Counted from the stretch's first letter, positions 7,883-18,021 are shown. The stretch: 64,000 nucleotides of DNA from Sphingobacteriales bacterium (GCA_003963365.1 RXJG01000001.1:260605-324604), one strand, 5' to 3'. Translations and numbers: made by a program. Notes: generated from the letters alone by a model not told the origin.

Positions 7883-8312
7883 TGTATTTTATTTTTTCTA
7901 ATTCTGCTTCAAGTCTGTTTAAGTTTTCTTCATTCTTTTGCGGTACAATATTTTTCAATGCTTCAAAAGCTTTATCGGTAGCAAAAATCATTTTCCATAC
8001 CAGCGATGATGAGTTAGCTCCGTTGGCGGAAAAAATAAATGCTGCCCTGTATTCAGGTTTTGACAAATGATGCAGCGTTATTAATTCATTCTCTTTAATT
8101 ATTTCGAACACAATTTCGTTTTCATAATCTTTTCCGTCAGGCCCGTGCATGGTAAAACGCCAGTGTCCGCCATTGCTAAAATCAAATTCGTAAAATGTAT
8201 TAGTGAAGCCATCTGGCCCCCACCAATTTTTTATATGCCGGGCCTGCGACCATACTTTGAATAAAATATCGACCGGGACATTAAAACTTCTTTTGTTTAT
8301 TATTTCATTCAT
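7872..8312 (-). CDS. AHSA1/SRPBCC-domain protein
   Basis: A 146-residue single-domain protein of the START/AHSA1 (Aha1 C-terminal-like) group. It shows the recurrent Ala/Arg-His-Ile-x-x-Trp-Trp-Gly-Pro-Asp-Gly motif (HIKNWWGPDG, residues 27-36) and the GGHWRFTMHGPDG strand pair. These proteins form a hydrophobic cup and bind small ligands, and individual functions are mostly unknown. The gene overlaps its neighbours on both sides: 4 bases with the Gfo/Idh/MocA gene and 11 with the SDR. That places it firmly in the operon and hints at a helper or regulatory ligand-binding role, but no function can be assigned. Confidence 0.8.
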   Translation of the reverse strand: MNEIINKRSFNVPVDILFKVWSQARHIKNWWGPDGFTNTFYEFDFSNGGHWRFTMHGPDGKDYENEIVFEIIKENELITLHHLSKPEYRAAFIFSANGANSSSLVWKMIFATDKAFEALKNIVPQKNEENLNRLEAELEKIKYIDA

Positions 8313-9490
8313 CTCTTTTCTATAGAACCGGTTTGTTTATGTTTTACAATTGTTTTCTTTTCACCAGAAGGCAAGATCTCTTCTTTAATGAGATAATAAT
8401 TTTCATCATAGCTGGCAAATGCATGTTGTTGTTTTACTTCGTTGCTTCCACGCCAGTCTTCAATGATAACCGGTTCCCATTGTTTGGTTTTAGCTGATTT
8501 GTATGCAGCATCCAAAATGGCATTTACGATATAGCCATCATAAAATGTTTCTGCAGGTTGTATTCCTTTCTCAATGGAATCAAACATATCTGTGAACATA
8601 TGATTATAGCCCAGCTCATGTACTTCATCACCTACAGGGAATAACCAGCCGCTGCTGCTTTCAGCTTTTTCAGCAACATAATTCACTCCTTTACCGGTTG
8701 AAAACATTTCAAAACCCGTACGTAAAAAATTGTTGGTCCAAATAGTTCCTTCTGTTCCCATTACTTCATCTCTTAAATCCATACCGCCACGGAATGACCA
8801 GCTTACTTCAAATTGCCCGATAGCACCATTCGCATATTTCACTAAAGCCACAGCGTTGTCTTCTGCATCGATGGGGTGCATTCTTGTATCAGCCCAGCAC
8901 ATTACTTCTACCGGGCGAATATCTTTACCAATAAAGTTTCTTGATATCTCCACGCAGTGGCAACCCAAATCAATCATCGCACCGCCACCGGCTTTTTCTT
9001 TATCCCAGAACCAATCACTATGCGGACCGGGATGTGTTTCCCTGCTCTTGGCCCATATCACTTCACCAATAGAACCGCCTTTAATGGCCGCTAAGGATTT
9101 TAAAAATTTAGGAGTATAACAAAGGTCTTCTAAATATCCGCCGGTGATGCCCGCTGCATCTACCGCCTTTAGCATTTGCAATGCTTCATGCGCATTACGT
9201 CCTAATGGCTTTGTGCAAATAACATGTTTCTTTGCTGCTGCACAAGCTAATACTGCTTCGAGGTGAACATAGTTTGCAGTGCCAATGATTACCAGTTCTA
9301 CATCCGGATGAGAAACTGCTTCTTTCAAATCGGTTGTGTAATGAGGAATGTTGTAATCAGCAGCAAACTGTTTTACTCTTTCTTTATCTCTGCCGCAAAC
9401 CATTATTAATTCATCTTTGCGGCGTTGTGCTACTAATGATTCTGCATAGAATCTTGAAATAAAACCGGTTCCTAAAATTGCAAGCTTCAT
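8309..9490 (-). CDS. Gfo/Idh/MocA-family NAD(P)-dependent oxidoreductase
   Basis: A 393-residue enzyme. The N-terminal Rossmann fold has ILGTGFIS at residues 5-12 and the family's Lys-Pro cofactor/catalytic motif as TKP at 93-95. The C-terminal alpha/beta domain includes GGAMIDLGCHCVE, holding the usual Asp/His pair. No Tat or Sec signal is present, unlike many Bacteroidota relatives, so it acts in the cytoplasm. The family oxidises or reduces sugars, inositols and sugar acids, and some members open 3-keto-glucosides. Sitting at the junction between the extracellular glycosidases and the cytoplasmic genes, it is a candidate for the first oxidation/reduction of the imported sugar. Confidence 0.85.
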   Translation of the reverse strand: MKLAILGTGFISRFYAESLVAQRRKDELIMVCGRDKERVKQFAADYNIPHYTTDLKEAVSHPDVELVIIGTANYVHLEAVLACAAAKKHVICTKPLGRNAHEALQMLKAVDAAGITGGYLEDLCYTPKFLKSLAAIKGGSIGEVIWAKSRETHPGPHSDWFWDKEKAGGGAMIDLGCHCVEISRNFIGKDIRPVEVMCWADTRMHPIDAEDNAVALVKYANGAIGQFEVSWSFRGGMDLRDEVMGTEGTIWTNNFLRTGFEMFSTGKGVNYVAEKAESSSGWLFPVGDEVHELGYNHMFTDMFDSIEKGIQPAETFYDGYIVNAILDAAYKSAKTKQWEPVIIEDWRGSNEVKQQHAFASYDENYYLIKEEILPSGEKKTIVKHKQTGSIEKR

Positions 9491-9510
9491 ATATCGTTTA
9501 GTTTAATTAT

Positions 9511-11991
9511 TTACCATTTCATTTCCATCAAATCGCTGCTATTGTTTATGACAAAGGATTTAGTAGTTGATTTAGCCGCAACTTCTTTCAAACTCCTGTA
9601 AAACGATGGGTCATAAATATCAGAAAGATTCTCCAGCGGGTCTAATATTTTATTACCCAATTCATCTTCGATTTCAACTTTTTCATTTAAGAAACTAACA
9701 TGTCTTAGTTCTTTATCAAATACATGTAAAATGATTTTAATTTTAGTAAACCTGGAACTATAAGAACCCTCTTGTTTGCTGATCATTATTTTTCTTTCTG
9801 CAGGATTGAATTCAATTAATTTTTTACAATAGACTCCCTGCCTGTATTCAAATCCGTCACCAGCATCTTCATAATACAAATATTGATTAGTTGATTTGCC
9901 ATTGTATATATGAATGAATAAAGTATCGGATGGATTTTCTTTGGTCGATTGAATGAGACGCTGCATCGGGATGATGGATGATGCTTTTACAAACACAGGT
10001 ATTTGATAAATGGGTGTTTCTTTTTGAATTTCTTTTTTACCCTGTAATAATTCATCAGTAAATAAATCATACCATTCACCTTTTGGCAGGTAAACTTTTT
10101 TGCTATTCTCTTTGCTTGTTACCGGAATCACCATTAATGCATCACCAAACAGGAACTGATACTGATAAGTATTATCGAATACTTTATCATCAAAAGGATA
10201 ATTGATGCATAAACTCCTCGCAACAGGCATTCCTTTTTGTGAGGCTTCGTAGAAAGCTGAATAGATGTAAGGCATCAACCGGTAACGAAAACCGATATAA
10301 GTTTTGGAGATGGCCTCTGCTTCTTCACCATAACTCCAGGGTTCATTAGCTGTAGCAAAATATTCTTTATGATTGCGGACGTAAGGGGAGAAGATGCCCA
10401 CTTCTATCCAGCGTTTAAATAAATCTTTAGTGCCATCACCAATATATCCTCCCAAATCAGGGCCAACAAATGGGATACCTGATAAACTCATTTGATTGTT
10501 GAGTAAAACACCACTTAATAATCCTTCATCACTCGCTGTATTATCACCACTCCAAACGGCTGAATAACGTTGCACACCGGCAAAAGCTGAACGGGTGAGA
10601 ATGAATGGACGTTTACCATTACGATATTTCAAACCAGCTTCATAACTGCTTCTGGCCATTTGAAAACCGTACACATTTTTTGCTTCGGCTGCTGTTGCTT
10701 TTCTTCCATCAAAATCAAATTGCATGTTATCGGGCAAATAACTTCCGCCAACTGCCGGTTCATTCATATCATTCCAATAACCACTGATATTATTCTCCTG
10801 CATCCATTTCATTTTATCAATCCACCAGTTTCTTGTTTTGGGATTGGTATAATCGGGCAATAAAATTTTTAATGGAGCAATTTCAGTTTTGAATAAACTG
10901 CCATCAGTGTATTTGAGGAAGATATCTTTTTTTAATCCATCCGTATATGAATCATAACTACTGTCAATTTTTACACCGGGATAAACTGAAGCTGTTAAAT
11001 CAATATTGAGTTTGGATAATTGGGCGGATAATGCGGGCAAATCAGGAAAGCGTTCTTTATTAGTGCGGAAAGGTTGGTAGTTCAATTGATAATCTGCATC
11101 CAGCACAATGCCATCTATTGGAATTTTCTTTTGACGAAAAGTTTCAGCCAGCCATTCTACTTTATCCTGTGGAAAATAACTGCACCTGGATTGATGATAA
11201 CCCATACTCCACATAGGTGGTAATGGCATTTTGCCGGTAATGGTGGAATAATGTTCTAATATTTTAGAAATGGAATTATCGTAAATAAAGAAATAATCTG
11301 CATCACCACCATCGGCGGTTATGGATGTGAATGGAGCAGATAACCCAAAATTGAAAAATGTTTTATAAGTATTATTGTAAAATAATCCATAGACCTGCTG
11401 GTGATGAATACCTATATAAAAAGGAATGCTGATATACATGGATAATCTTGGGTCTCCGTATTTGTAAGTATCGGTGTTGTTTAAAGTATATCCAGAACCT
11501 CTTTTATCTGAATTTCCCAATACTTCACCAAGGCCAACAAATCGTTCTCCATCCTGTAATTTTTTATAGGAGGTTACTTTGTTGCCACTGAATCCGGTGC
11601 CAAATGCTTCTCCTGCTTCATCCTCATTTATCACTTCTCCATTTTTATTTTTAAAACTGATGTGAAGTGATGGATTTTTTTCAATAATAGCAGTTATAGC
11701 TGCTGTGCTAATTTCAATGCTATTTTCTTTGTCAGTTACACTGGCATTGAATGAAGGAATAGCTTCATTTTCCAATGCATAATTTACCTTATTAAAAGTT
11801 TTATTCTTTGTAATTCTTACCCGGATAATATTATCACTGTAAGCATGTACATCAAACATGGCGTTTGTGGTTTTGCCTTCAACTCCACCAATAACGTTGT
11901 TATAGGAAATAATTTTCCCTGCATCAGGCTGTGCCGGGCAGTCTAATGTTGTGGTTATAAATATTGATGTGATAAGAATAAACCGTTTCAT
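9511..11991 (-). CDS. GH31 family glycoside hydrolase (alpha-glucosidase type), exported
   Basis: An 826-residue protein from the ATG at 11989-11991. A longer frame begins at 12030, but that would overlap the preceding GH144 gene, and only the shorter form starts with a Lys-Arg plus hydrophobic signal peptide. The GH31 catalytic signature WNDMNEP places the nucleophile at Asp408, and WSGDN gives the acid/base Asp483. An N-terminal beta-sandwich and C-terminal beta domains (DUF5110-like, with a YYEDAGDG motif) frame the barrel. Most GH31 enzymes cleave alpha-glucosides or alpha-xylosides. In a presumed beta-glucan locus this suggests that the natural polymer carries alpha-linked side groups, or that more than one substrate is handled. 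Confidence 0.88.
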   Translation of the reverse strand: MKRFILITSIFITTTLDCPAQPDAGKIISYNNVIGGVEGKTTNAMFDVHAYSDNIIRVRITKNKTFNKVNYALENEAIPSFNASVTDKENSIEISTAAITAIIEKNPSLHISFKNKNGEVINEDEAGEAFGTGFSGNKVTSYKKLQDGERFVGLGEVLGNSDKRGSGYTLNNTDTYKYGDPRLSMYISIPFYIGIHHQQVYGLFYNNTYKTFFNFGLSAPFTSITADGGDADYFFIYDNSISKILEHYSTITGKMPLPPMWSMGYHQSRCSYFPQDKVEWLAETFRQKKIPIDGIVLDADYQLNYQPFRTNKERFPDLPALSAQLSKLNIDLTASVYPGVKIDSSYDSYTDGLKKDIFLKYTDGSLFKTEIAPLKILLPDYTNPKTRNWWIDKMKWMQENNISGYWNDMNEPAVGGSYLPDNMQFDFDGRKATAAEAKNVYGFQMARSSYEAGLKYRNGKRPFILTRSAFAGVQRYSAVWSGDNTASDEGLLSGVLLNNQMSLSGIPFVGPDLGGYIGDGTKDLFKRWIEVGIFSPYVRNHKEYFATANEPWSYGEEAEAISKTYIGFRYRLMPYIYSAFYEASQKGMPVARSLCINYPFDDKVFDNTYQYQFLFGDALMVIPVTSKENSKKVYLPKGEWYDLFTDELLQGKKEIQKETPIYQIPVFVKASSIIPMQRLIQSTKENPSDTLFIHIYNGKSTNQYLYYEDAGDGFEYRQGVYCKKLIEFNPAERKIMISKQEGSYSSRFTKIKIILHVFDKELRHVSFLNEKVEIEDELGNKILDPLENLSDIYDPSFYRSLKEVAAKSTTKSFVINNSSDLMEMKW

Positions 11992-11998
11992 CTCGTAG

Positions 11999-13429
11999 TT
12001 ATTCTTTGAACCATTTGCTTTTAAATCCAAGTTTCTTCAAACCATTCTGTATATCCGGGATTTTCATAAACAGTTTCCATAATAAACCGGAACGGTAATT
12101 TTCAATCATCGTAACAATTGGTCCCTGGTCGATAGCCAAATGACTTTTTGCATACCAGTTATGATGAATACTAAAACCATCTACAAAACCATATTTACTC
12201 CAGAGTTTATTTCCCATTTCATAGTAGAAATAACGTAATGCTTCCATACTTTCTTTGGGAGTATAGGGCATAGAAGAGATGGCTGCCGTTGGTTGTATTA
12301 CCCCTTTGTCATTCTCCGGGCTATGTGCCACATAGCCTTTATAACTATCACCGGCGGTTAAACCCCAGCATTTTTCACTGTACCCTTTATACTTGTTTGG
12401 ATTTTCTTTGCAATAAGCTCTGTTAATAAGCGTATGATTTTTTCCCTGCATAAAATAATCATTGCCTAATGAATCTTTTAAACCATTTGGATCAATTCCC
12501 TGGAAAGTATATTGCTCAAAGAAAAGCGGGCCACCTTTGTCTTTATCATAATTACCCAATGGCAATGTATAACCATAATATTCTTTTCCATTTTTAAAAC
12601 CTAAACTTCCTGCCCATGTTCCGTTATAAACATCTTTTGAGATGGAATGATATTTTGAAGAAGCAGACATGATGTAAGTGATCAGACATTCATTCCATCC
12701 CCATACCGGAAAGTTCATATCAAAATTATTATTGGGACTCCAGTGCCAGAATAGTTTGTTTTGTCCATTGGTATGCCAGTTCCAGTTAGCAGCACCCCAC
12801 ATTTGATTGATGCGTTTGCGTAAATAAACTTCTCTGGGTATATCCTTATTGAAATATTCTCTTGCACATAAAAAACCCATCAGTAAATAAGAAGTTTCAA
12901 CAATATCCGCTCCATCATCTAAGCGGTCAAACTTTATGGTCTTGCCTGTTCTTCCATTCATGAAATGCGGGTAGATGCCATGATAACAATCCGCATTAAT
13001 TAGAAAATCTGCAATCTTAATCAGCCGGCGAACAGCGGTGTCTCTTCCAATCCAGCCTCTTTCAACTGCCACAACCGTACTCATGATACCAAAACCTGTT
13101 CCACCAATAGCGCCTGCATCAGGGCCAAATTCTGTATGAGAAAAGTTTGGTTCATCCCATGCTTCATTAATATAATCCCAGTAATGTTCTGCTAAAACGG
13201 TATTGCTTCTTTCCAATGCCAATCCACTGTAAGGATGAGCTCCATGCCAAAAAAAACGGAAGGTTTGTTTTTGCACTACTTCTAATAACTGATCATCGGT
13301 TAAATTTTTAATGATGCCAACAGGTGCAATGCTATCGGGGCCATCACCATATTTACCTTTCGGTAAGGATTGAGCATAAAGGTTGAATGTAACTACTAAA
13401 AGCAGTAATAAGCAAGTCAATCGGTTCAT
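11999..13429 (-). CDS. GH144-type glucanase (PF10091 glycoamylase family), copy 1
   Basis: A 476-residue exported enzyme with a signal peptide ending NLYAQ (residue 20), so it is periplasmic or released rather than lipid-anchored. The (alpha/alpha)6-barrel motifs of PF10091 are all visible: SGGSGFG-equivalent IGGTGFG (108-114), DDGADIVETSY (171-181), FWHWSP (227-232), PVWGWNE with Glu247, and a C-terminal AIDQGPI...MIENYRSGL block. Characterised GH144 members from Chitinophaga and Parabacteroides act on beta-1,2-glucan (endo-glucanase and sophorose-releasing). It differs from copies 2 and 3 by an extra segment of about 30 residues at 78-107. The gene sits 24 bases downstream of copy 2. Confidence 0.85.
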   Translation of the reverse strand: MNRLTCLLLLLVVTFNLYAQSLPKGKYGDGPDSIAPVGIIKNLTDDQLLEVVQKQTFRFFWHGAHPYSGLALERSNTVLAEHYWDYINEAWDEPNFSHTEFGPDAGAIGGTGFGIMSTVVAVERGWIGRDTAVRRLIKIADFLINADCYHGIYPHFMNGRTGKTIKFDRLDDGADIVETSYLLMGFLCAREYFNKDIPREVYLRKRINQMWGAANWNWHTNGQNKLFWHWSPNNNFDMNFPVWGWNECLITYIMSASSKYHSISKDVYNGTWAGSLGFKNGKEYYGYTLPLGNYDKDKGGPLFFEQYTFQGIDPNGLKDSLGNDYFMQGKNHTLINRAYCKENPNKYKGYSEKCWGLTAGDSYKGYVAHSPENDKGVIQPTAAISSMPYTPKESMEALRYFYYEMGNKLWSKYGFVDGFSIHHNWYAKSHLAIDQGPIVTMIENYRSGLLWKLFMKIPDIQNGLKKLGFKSKWFKE

Positions 13430-13453
13430 CTTATTCTTTTGAATGATGAATAA

Positions 13454-14827
13454 TTATTTTTTTATCCACGGACTTTCAAAGCCCAGCTTTTTTAATCCAT
13501 CCTGTATTTCCGGACAACTCATAAACAGTTTCCATAATAAACCAGTGCGATAGTTTTCAATCATCACAGGTATTGGGCCCTGGTCAATAGCAAGATATCT
13601 TGGCAAATACCAATTATCTGTTTCACTGAACGCATCATAAAATCCATACTGTCCCCACAATTTATCATGCATATCATAATACCAATGTTTCATGGCAGCA
13701 ATAGATTTCTCAGGTGTGTAAGGCATAGCGGCTAATGCTGCGGTAGGAGAGATAACTCCTAAATCATCATTTGGATTAGGAGCATGTGCAGCATATCCTT
13801 TTACAGAATAACTGGCAGTTAATCCCCAGTTGTTTTCTCCATAACCTTTATACTTTAAACTGTTGGCTACACACCATGTATAGTTGATCATTGCCTGGCT
13901 GCTGTTTTCAATCCAATAATCAGTGTACTTGTCTTTTAATCCCTGTGGATCTAAGCCGAGATAAGAATATTGCGACCAGAACAACGGTGCCCCATTTTGT
14001 GGATTCCCCTGGTAACGTAATCTTAATGGAAATCCCAATGAGGCATGATGCTGCGTTATCTTACCGCCTTCTGCCCAGCCTTCATGATAAACCTCTGCGG
14101 GAACTCCGTGAGTAGGAGAGGAAGCTGCTAATATGTATGCGATCATACATTCATTATAACCTCTTATTGGGAAATTCATTTGCCAATCATAAGTAGGACT
14201 CCAATGCCAGTATAAAACATTTTGACCATGACGATACCAGTCATATTCCACTTCTTTCCAAAGTTTATTAACACGTGTTGCTAATGCTTTTTCCTTTTCA
14301 TTACCATCTTTAAAATACTGGCGAACACATAACAATCCCTGCATCATGTAAGATGTTTCTACAATATCGCCACCATTATCTTTTTGCCCGAATGGTTTTA
14401 CTTTTCCAGTTTCACCATTCCACCAATGTGGGAATGCACCATGAAAGCGATCGGAGGTTTCTAAAAAGCGAACAATCTTTTCTAATTGCTGCAATCCTTC
14501 TTCTCTTGTAATGAACTTTCTATCCATTGCCACGATTAAAGCCATTACTCCAAAACCACTGCCACCACTCGTAACTACATTTTTATCATTGTCAGGATAA
14601 ATATTGTCTGCATGAAAACGCTCTCTTGCTAATCCACTGGTTGGCTCAGCACCATCTGTAAAATATTTGATGGAGTAATACTGAACAGAGTCTAATAAAG
14701 CACTATCACTCATCTGTGGTGCTTCTATAACGGCAGACTCTTTCTTTTGCCCAGTTGACTGGCAGGCTGCTAAAAAAACTACTACAATACTTGCTGAAAT
14801 AATTCTCTTCATTCTTTTATTCTTCAT
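13454..14827 (-). CDS. GH144-type glucanase (PF10091), copy 2, lipoprotein
   Basis: A 457-residue paralogue of the genes on either side. A lipobox LAAC puts the lipidated cysteine at residue 22, so it is likely anchored to the outer membrane. The family motifs are SGGSGFG (87-93), DNGGDIVETSY (150-160), YWHWSPTYDW, RGYNE, and the C-terminal AIDQGPI plus MIENYRTGL. The first acidic motif reads DNGGD where copies 1 and 3 read DDGAD, a substitution at the edge of the catalytic cleft that may mark a changed mode of attack. The start could also be the Met at codon 6, which gives an equally good lipoprotein signal. It is six bases downstream of copy 3. Confidence 0.85.
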   Translation of the reverse strand: MKNKRMKRIISASIVVVFLAACQSTGQKKESAVIEAPQMSDSALLDSVQYYSIKYFTDGAEPTSGLARERFHADNIYPDNDKNVVTSGGSGFGVMALIVAMDRKFITREEGLQQLEKIVRFLETSDRFHGAFPHWWNGETGKVKPFGQKDNGGDIVETSYMMQGLLCVRQYFKDGNEKEKALATRVNKLWKEVEYDWYRHGQNVLYWHWSPTYDWQMNFPIRGYNECMIAYILAASSPTHGVPAEVYHEGWAEGGKITQHHASLGFPLRLRYQGNPQNGAPLFWSQYSYLGLDPQGLKDKYTDYWIENSSQAMINYTWCVANSLKYKGYGENNWGLTASYSVKGYAAHAPNPNDDLGVISPTAALAAMPYTPEKSIAAMKHWYYDMHDKLWGQYGFYDAFSETDNWYLPRYLAIDQGPIPVMIENYRTGLLWKLFMSCPEIQDGLKKLGFESPWIKK

Positions 14828-14833
14828 TTATGT

Positions 14834-16501
14834 TTATAAATACGGTGCAGTAAAACCTAAACTTTTCATACCTGCCTTTATTTCGGGGCAACTGGTAAAT
14901 AAATTCCAAACTAAACCACTACGATAGTTTTCAATCATCACAATGATCGGCCCCTGGTCAATAGCAAGGAATGAACCTGCATACCATTGATCTTTTAAAG
15001 CGAATGCATCCACAAACCCATAGTCTTTCCAGATTTTATCGCCCAGTATGTAATAAAAGAATTTTAATGCATTCATACTTTCAGTTGGTGAATAGGGGAA
15101 AGATGATAATGCAGCAGTTGGTGTGATGACACCTTTGTCGTTATTAGGTTCGTTGGCATTATATCCGCCTTGTATATCACTTGCCGTTAAGCCCCAGCAT
15201 TGACTACTGTATCCAAAATAAGTTTTAGGATTAGCCTTGCAATATTCGTAATTAATCTTTGTATGATTGGTTACCTGTTTTTGATAATCAGCATATACAT
15301 CTTTTAAACCGTTTGGATTAATTCCCATAAAAGAATAGTGGGAGAAGAATAAAGGCCCTCCATACGCAGGTCCCAATGGAAGAGAATACCCATAATAAGT
15401 ATTATTATTAACCATGGCTCCATTCCGTGCAAAGCCGCTATCATATACTGCTTTGGGAATGGGATGTGTGGGTGATGATGCTGCCATTACATACGTAATT
15501 AAGGTTTCATTCCAGCCCTGTACCGGAACATTTACGGCAAAGCCAGTATTAGGGCTCCAGTTCCAGTACAAAACATTTTTACCATTTTGCCTGAACCAAT
15601 CCCATTCCACCGCATTGTATAAAGTATTAATATCACTTCGTAAAGTTGTTTCGGCAACATCTGCTCCATCAAAAAATTGCCTGGCAGTAAGCAAACCTGC
15701 AATGAGGTAAGAAGTTTCTACAATATCGGCTCCATCATCATTTACGCCAAAAGGAATAACAGCACCGGTACTTCCATTCATCCAATGTGAAAATGCTCCA
15801 TGAAATTTAGGTGCAGTATTTTTTAAAAATGTTACAATGGTTTGCATACGTTGTAATGCCTGGGCCCTGGTAATAAAACCTTTTGTCACTGCAACGGGAA
15901 TAGCCATAATACCAAAACCACTTCCACCACTGGTAACTGTTTCGTTACTGCCATTGTTTCTTTCTCTTGCTAAACCAGATACCGGGTGACCAAAATCCCA
16001 GAAGTATTTGAATGTTTGTTTTTGAACCAGCGTTAATAAACTATCATCACTTATTACAGGAAATTTTGGAGTGGAGTCAATTTTTGTAATAAAGCTATTG
16101 TCAACCGGAGTTGTAAAAGAGCCACCGGAAGCAGACTTGAGTGTTGTATTGATGCTAAATTTATATTTTGCGATATAAGCTAAAGTTGAACTGGGTTGAA
16201 TAACCAGCAATGAGTCTTTGCTTTGCAATGAAGTGCTGAACCCAATATCACTGCCCGATCCATCCTGGAATTTTACTGCTGATGCAACCGAACTTGTTTG
16301 CAACGGTTCAGAGAATTTCACGGTAATCACCGGTTGTACTCCTACATTATACATATTATCAGTGAAAGCAACATTGTCAATCCGCACCAGTATGGCTGCT
16401 ACGGGCTTAGCAGGTGGTGGGGACGAACTGTTTTTTTTACAACTGAATGCAAGCAATATCAGCCAACTGAATAAAATAATATTTATTCTTCCTCGTCTCA
16501 T
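14834..16501 (-). CDS. GH144-type glucanase (PF10091), copy 3, with N-terminal Ig-like domain
   Basis: A 555-residue lipoprotein from the ATG at 16499-16501. A frame extends upstream to 16561, but the shorter start gives a proper lipoprotein signal (LLAFSC followed by KK). Residues of about 35-130 form a bacterial Ig-like (Big_5-type) domain, recognised by the VKFSEPL motif and alternating strands. Copies 1 and 2 lack it. The catalytic domain then shows SGGSGFG, DDGADIVETSY, YWNWSP, QGWNE and the shared AIDQGPI/MIENYRSGL tail. It is the first GH144 gene to be transcribed, 65 bases after the GH30 stop. The spacer domain and lipid anchor suggest a surface-exposed enzyme that makes the first cuts. 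Confidence 0.85.
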   Translation of the reverse strand: MRRGRINIILFSWLILLAFSCKKNSSSPPPAKPVAAILVRIDNVAFTDNMYNVGVQPVITVKFSEPLQTSSVASAVKFQDGSGSDIGFSTSLQSKDSLLVIQPSSTLAYIAKYKFSINTTLKSASGGSFTTPVDNSFITKIDSTPKFPVISDDSLLTLVQKQTFKYFWDFGHPVSGLARERNNGSNETVTSGGSGFGIMAIPVAVTKGFITRAQALQRMQTIVTFLKNTAPKFHGAFSHWMNGSTGAVIPFGVNDDGADIVETSYLIAGLLTARQFFDGADVAETTLRSDINTLYNAVEWDWFRQNGKNVLYWNWSPNTGFAVNVPVQGWNETLITYVMAASSPTHPIPKAVYDSGFARNGAMVNNNTYYGYSLPLGPAYGGPLFFSHYSFMGINPNGLKDVYADYQKQVTNHTKINYEYCKANPKTYFGYSSQCWGLTASDIQGGYNANEPNNDKGVITPTAALSSFPYSPTESMNALKFFYYILGDKIWKDYGFVDAFALKDQWYAGSFLAIDQGPIIVMIENYRSGLVWNLFTSCPEIKAGMKSLGFTAPYL

Positions 16502-16566
16502 ATAATTTATTTTAAGAGCAAAACAATCACCCGGGATTGGTTTACCTTTTTTAAACACCAATTATC

Positions 16567-18021
16567 TTACCAAACAAAAGTTGCTACTGCACCCGGTTGC
16601 AAAGAGGCAACAGCAATTTGTCCTTTGTATTTTATATTAAAGCTTTGAGCAGCGGTACTCTCGTTTACTGCAATCATTACTTTCTTTCCATCAGGCGTTA
16701 GAAAAGCTGCATTTGGAATACCGGCTATATTATTACTTTGAATACGTACGGAACCGGCTGGAACAAAACGGGAAGCATGCCCGATGATATAATAAGAAAC
16801 GTTCCTGCTTACACCGCTGCTTATAGTTAAAGCTCCTTTACATTCAGTACATCCACCGGGTGTATGCGGGTTATAACTGGCATCGCTGGCAAGGTTCCAT
16901 TCCAATGCCACACTGCTCCAGTTGCGTACAGAACCAATGATTACATTTTTTATATGCCATTGAAGATCGCCGCTGAATGAACCATTGGCACCGGTCCATT
17001 GCTCGGTGAAATAAAGTTTCTTATCAGGATAAGCGTTGTGAACGGAAGATAATGCGCTGATATCCCCAACATATAAATGAAAAGCGGAACCATCTATATA
17101 GGGTTTGGCAGCCGCATCGTTTAATATTGTAAGCGGATAATTAGGATGATCACAATTATGATCAAATAAAATGATCTTAGTTTTAATACTTGCTGATTGA
17201 AAAGCAGGACCTAAATTGTTTTTAATAAAATCAGCCTGTTCATTTGCATTCATCAACATACTGGGATTGTTATTTGCATTCTCCGGTTCGTTTTGGATAG
17301 TGATAGCATCAACTGTGATGCCATTGGCTTTCATTGCCTGTACATATTTTACAAAGTATTGAGCATAGGCTGCATAATACTGGGTTTGTAAACTTCCACC
17401 CGCACTGCTGCCATTAGTTTTCATCCATACCGGAGGGCTCCAGGGTGAACCCAGTATTTTAATAGATGGATTAATGGCAATAATTTCTTTCAGCAATGGA
17501 ATTACATCCACGGTATCTTTTGATAAATTGAAATTGGTGAGTGAAACATCTGTTTGGCCCGAAGGCATATCATCATAACTAAATACTTCACTGTTTAAAT
17601 CAGATGCTCCTATGCTAATGCGCAAATAACTGATGCGTAATGAATTTTCATTTTTACCAAACAGTTCCTGTAACAATGCAGCTTTATCAGCAGGGGGAAG
17701 TTTATTGATAACATAAGCGCTGCCACCGGTTAAACTATAACCAAACCCATCAATACTCTGAAAGCTGATGGTACTATCTACCTCTATGGTGGAATTACTG
17801 TTGGTTGTGCTTGTAAATGGTATTGCTGGTTGTTTTTCTAATAAAACAGATTGATCCCCTCTCGTCATCCACCAGTTAGCAGCGAGGGTAGAGACAGGGG
17901 GTGGAGTAACCGGGTTACCGGATGATTTTGATTTTTTTGAACAGTTGCATGACAAAGCAATCATTCCTGAAAGGATGATGATTGCAAAGATTCTTTGTTT
18001 GTTAGCTGATTTATTTTTCAT
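16567..18021 (-). CDS. GH30 family glycoside hydrolase, lipoprotein
   Basis: A 484-residue glucosylceramidase-family (GH30) enzyme. A lipoprotein-type signal ends near ALSCNCSKK (cysteines 25/27). The barrel carries the acid/base Glu245 in TIQNEPE and the nucleophile Glu340 in YFTEQWTG, with the typical DGFGYSLTGG motif (91-100) near the barrel start and a C-terminal beta-sandwich. Its start overlaps the stop of the VCBS/ASPIC gene by 11 bases. GH30 includes beta-1,6-glucanases, beta-glucosidases and beta-xylosidases. With three GH144 enzymes behind it, removal of beta-1,6 branches or of terminal glucose is plausible. The subfamily cannot be decided by eye. Confidence 0.88.
   Translation of the reverse strand: MKNKSANKQRIFAIIILSGMIALSCNCSKKSKSSGNPVTPPPVSTLAANWWMTRGDQSVLLEKQPAIPFTSTTNSNSTIEVDSTISFQSIDGFGYSLTGGSAYVINKLPPADKAALLQELFGKNENSLRISYLRISIGASDLNSEVFSYDDMPSGQTDVSLTNFNLSKDTVDVIPLLKEIIAINPSIKILGSPWSPPVWMKTNGSSAGGSLQTQYYAAYAQYFVKYVQAMKANGITVDAITIQNEPENANNNPSMLMNANEQADFIKNNLGPAFQSASIKTKIILFDHNCDHPNYPLTILNDAAAKPYIDGSAFHLYVGDISALSSVHNAYPDKKLYFTEQWTGANGSFSGDLQWHIKNVIIGSVRNWSSVALEWNLASDASYNPHTPGGCTECKGALTISSGVSRNVSYYIIGHASRFVPAGSVRIQSNNIAGIPNAAFLTPDGKKVMIAVNESTAAQSFNIKYKGQIAVASLQPGAVATFVW

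Noticed and set aside
10605-10863. Plus-strand frames opposite the GH31 gene
   Set aside because: They are complements of a strongly conserved enzyme and show no signal peptide, motif or sensible composition. The same applies to the other frames antisense to clear genes throughout the window.
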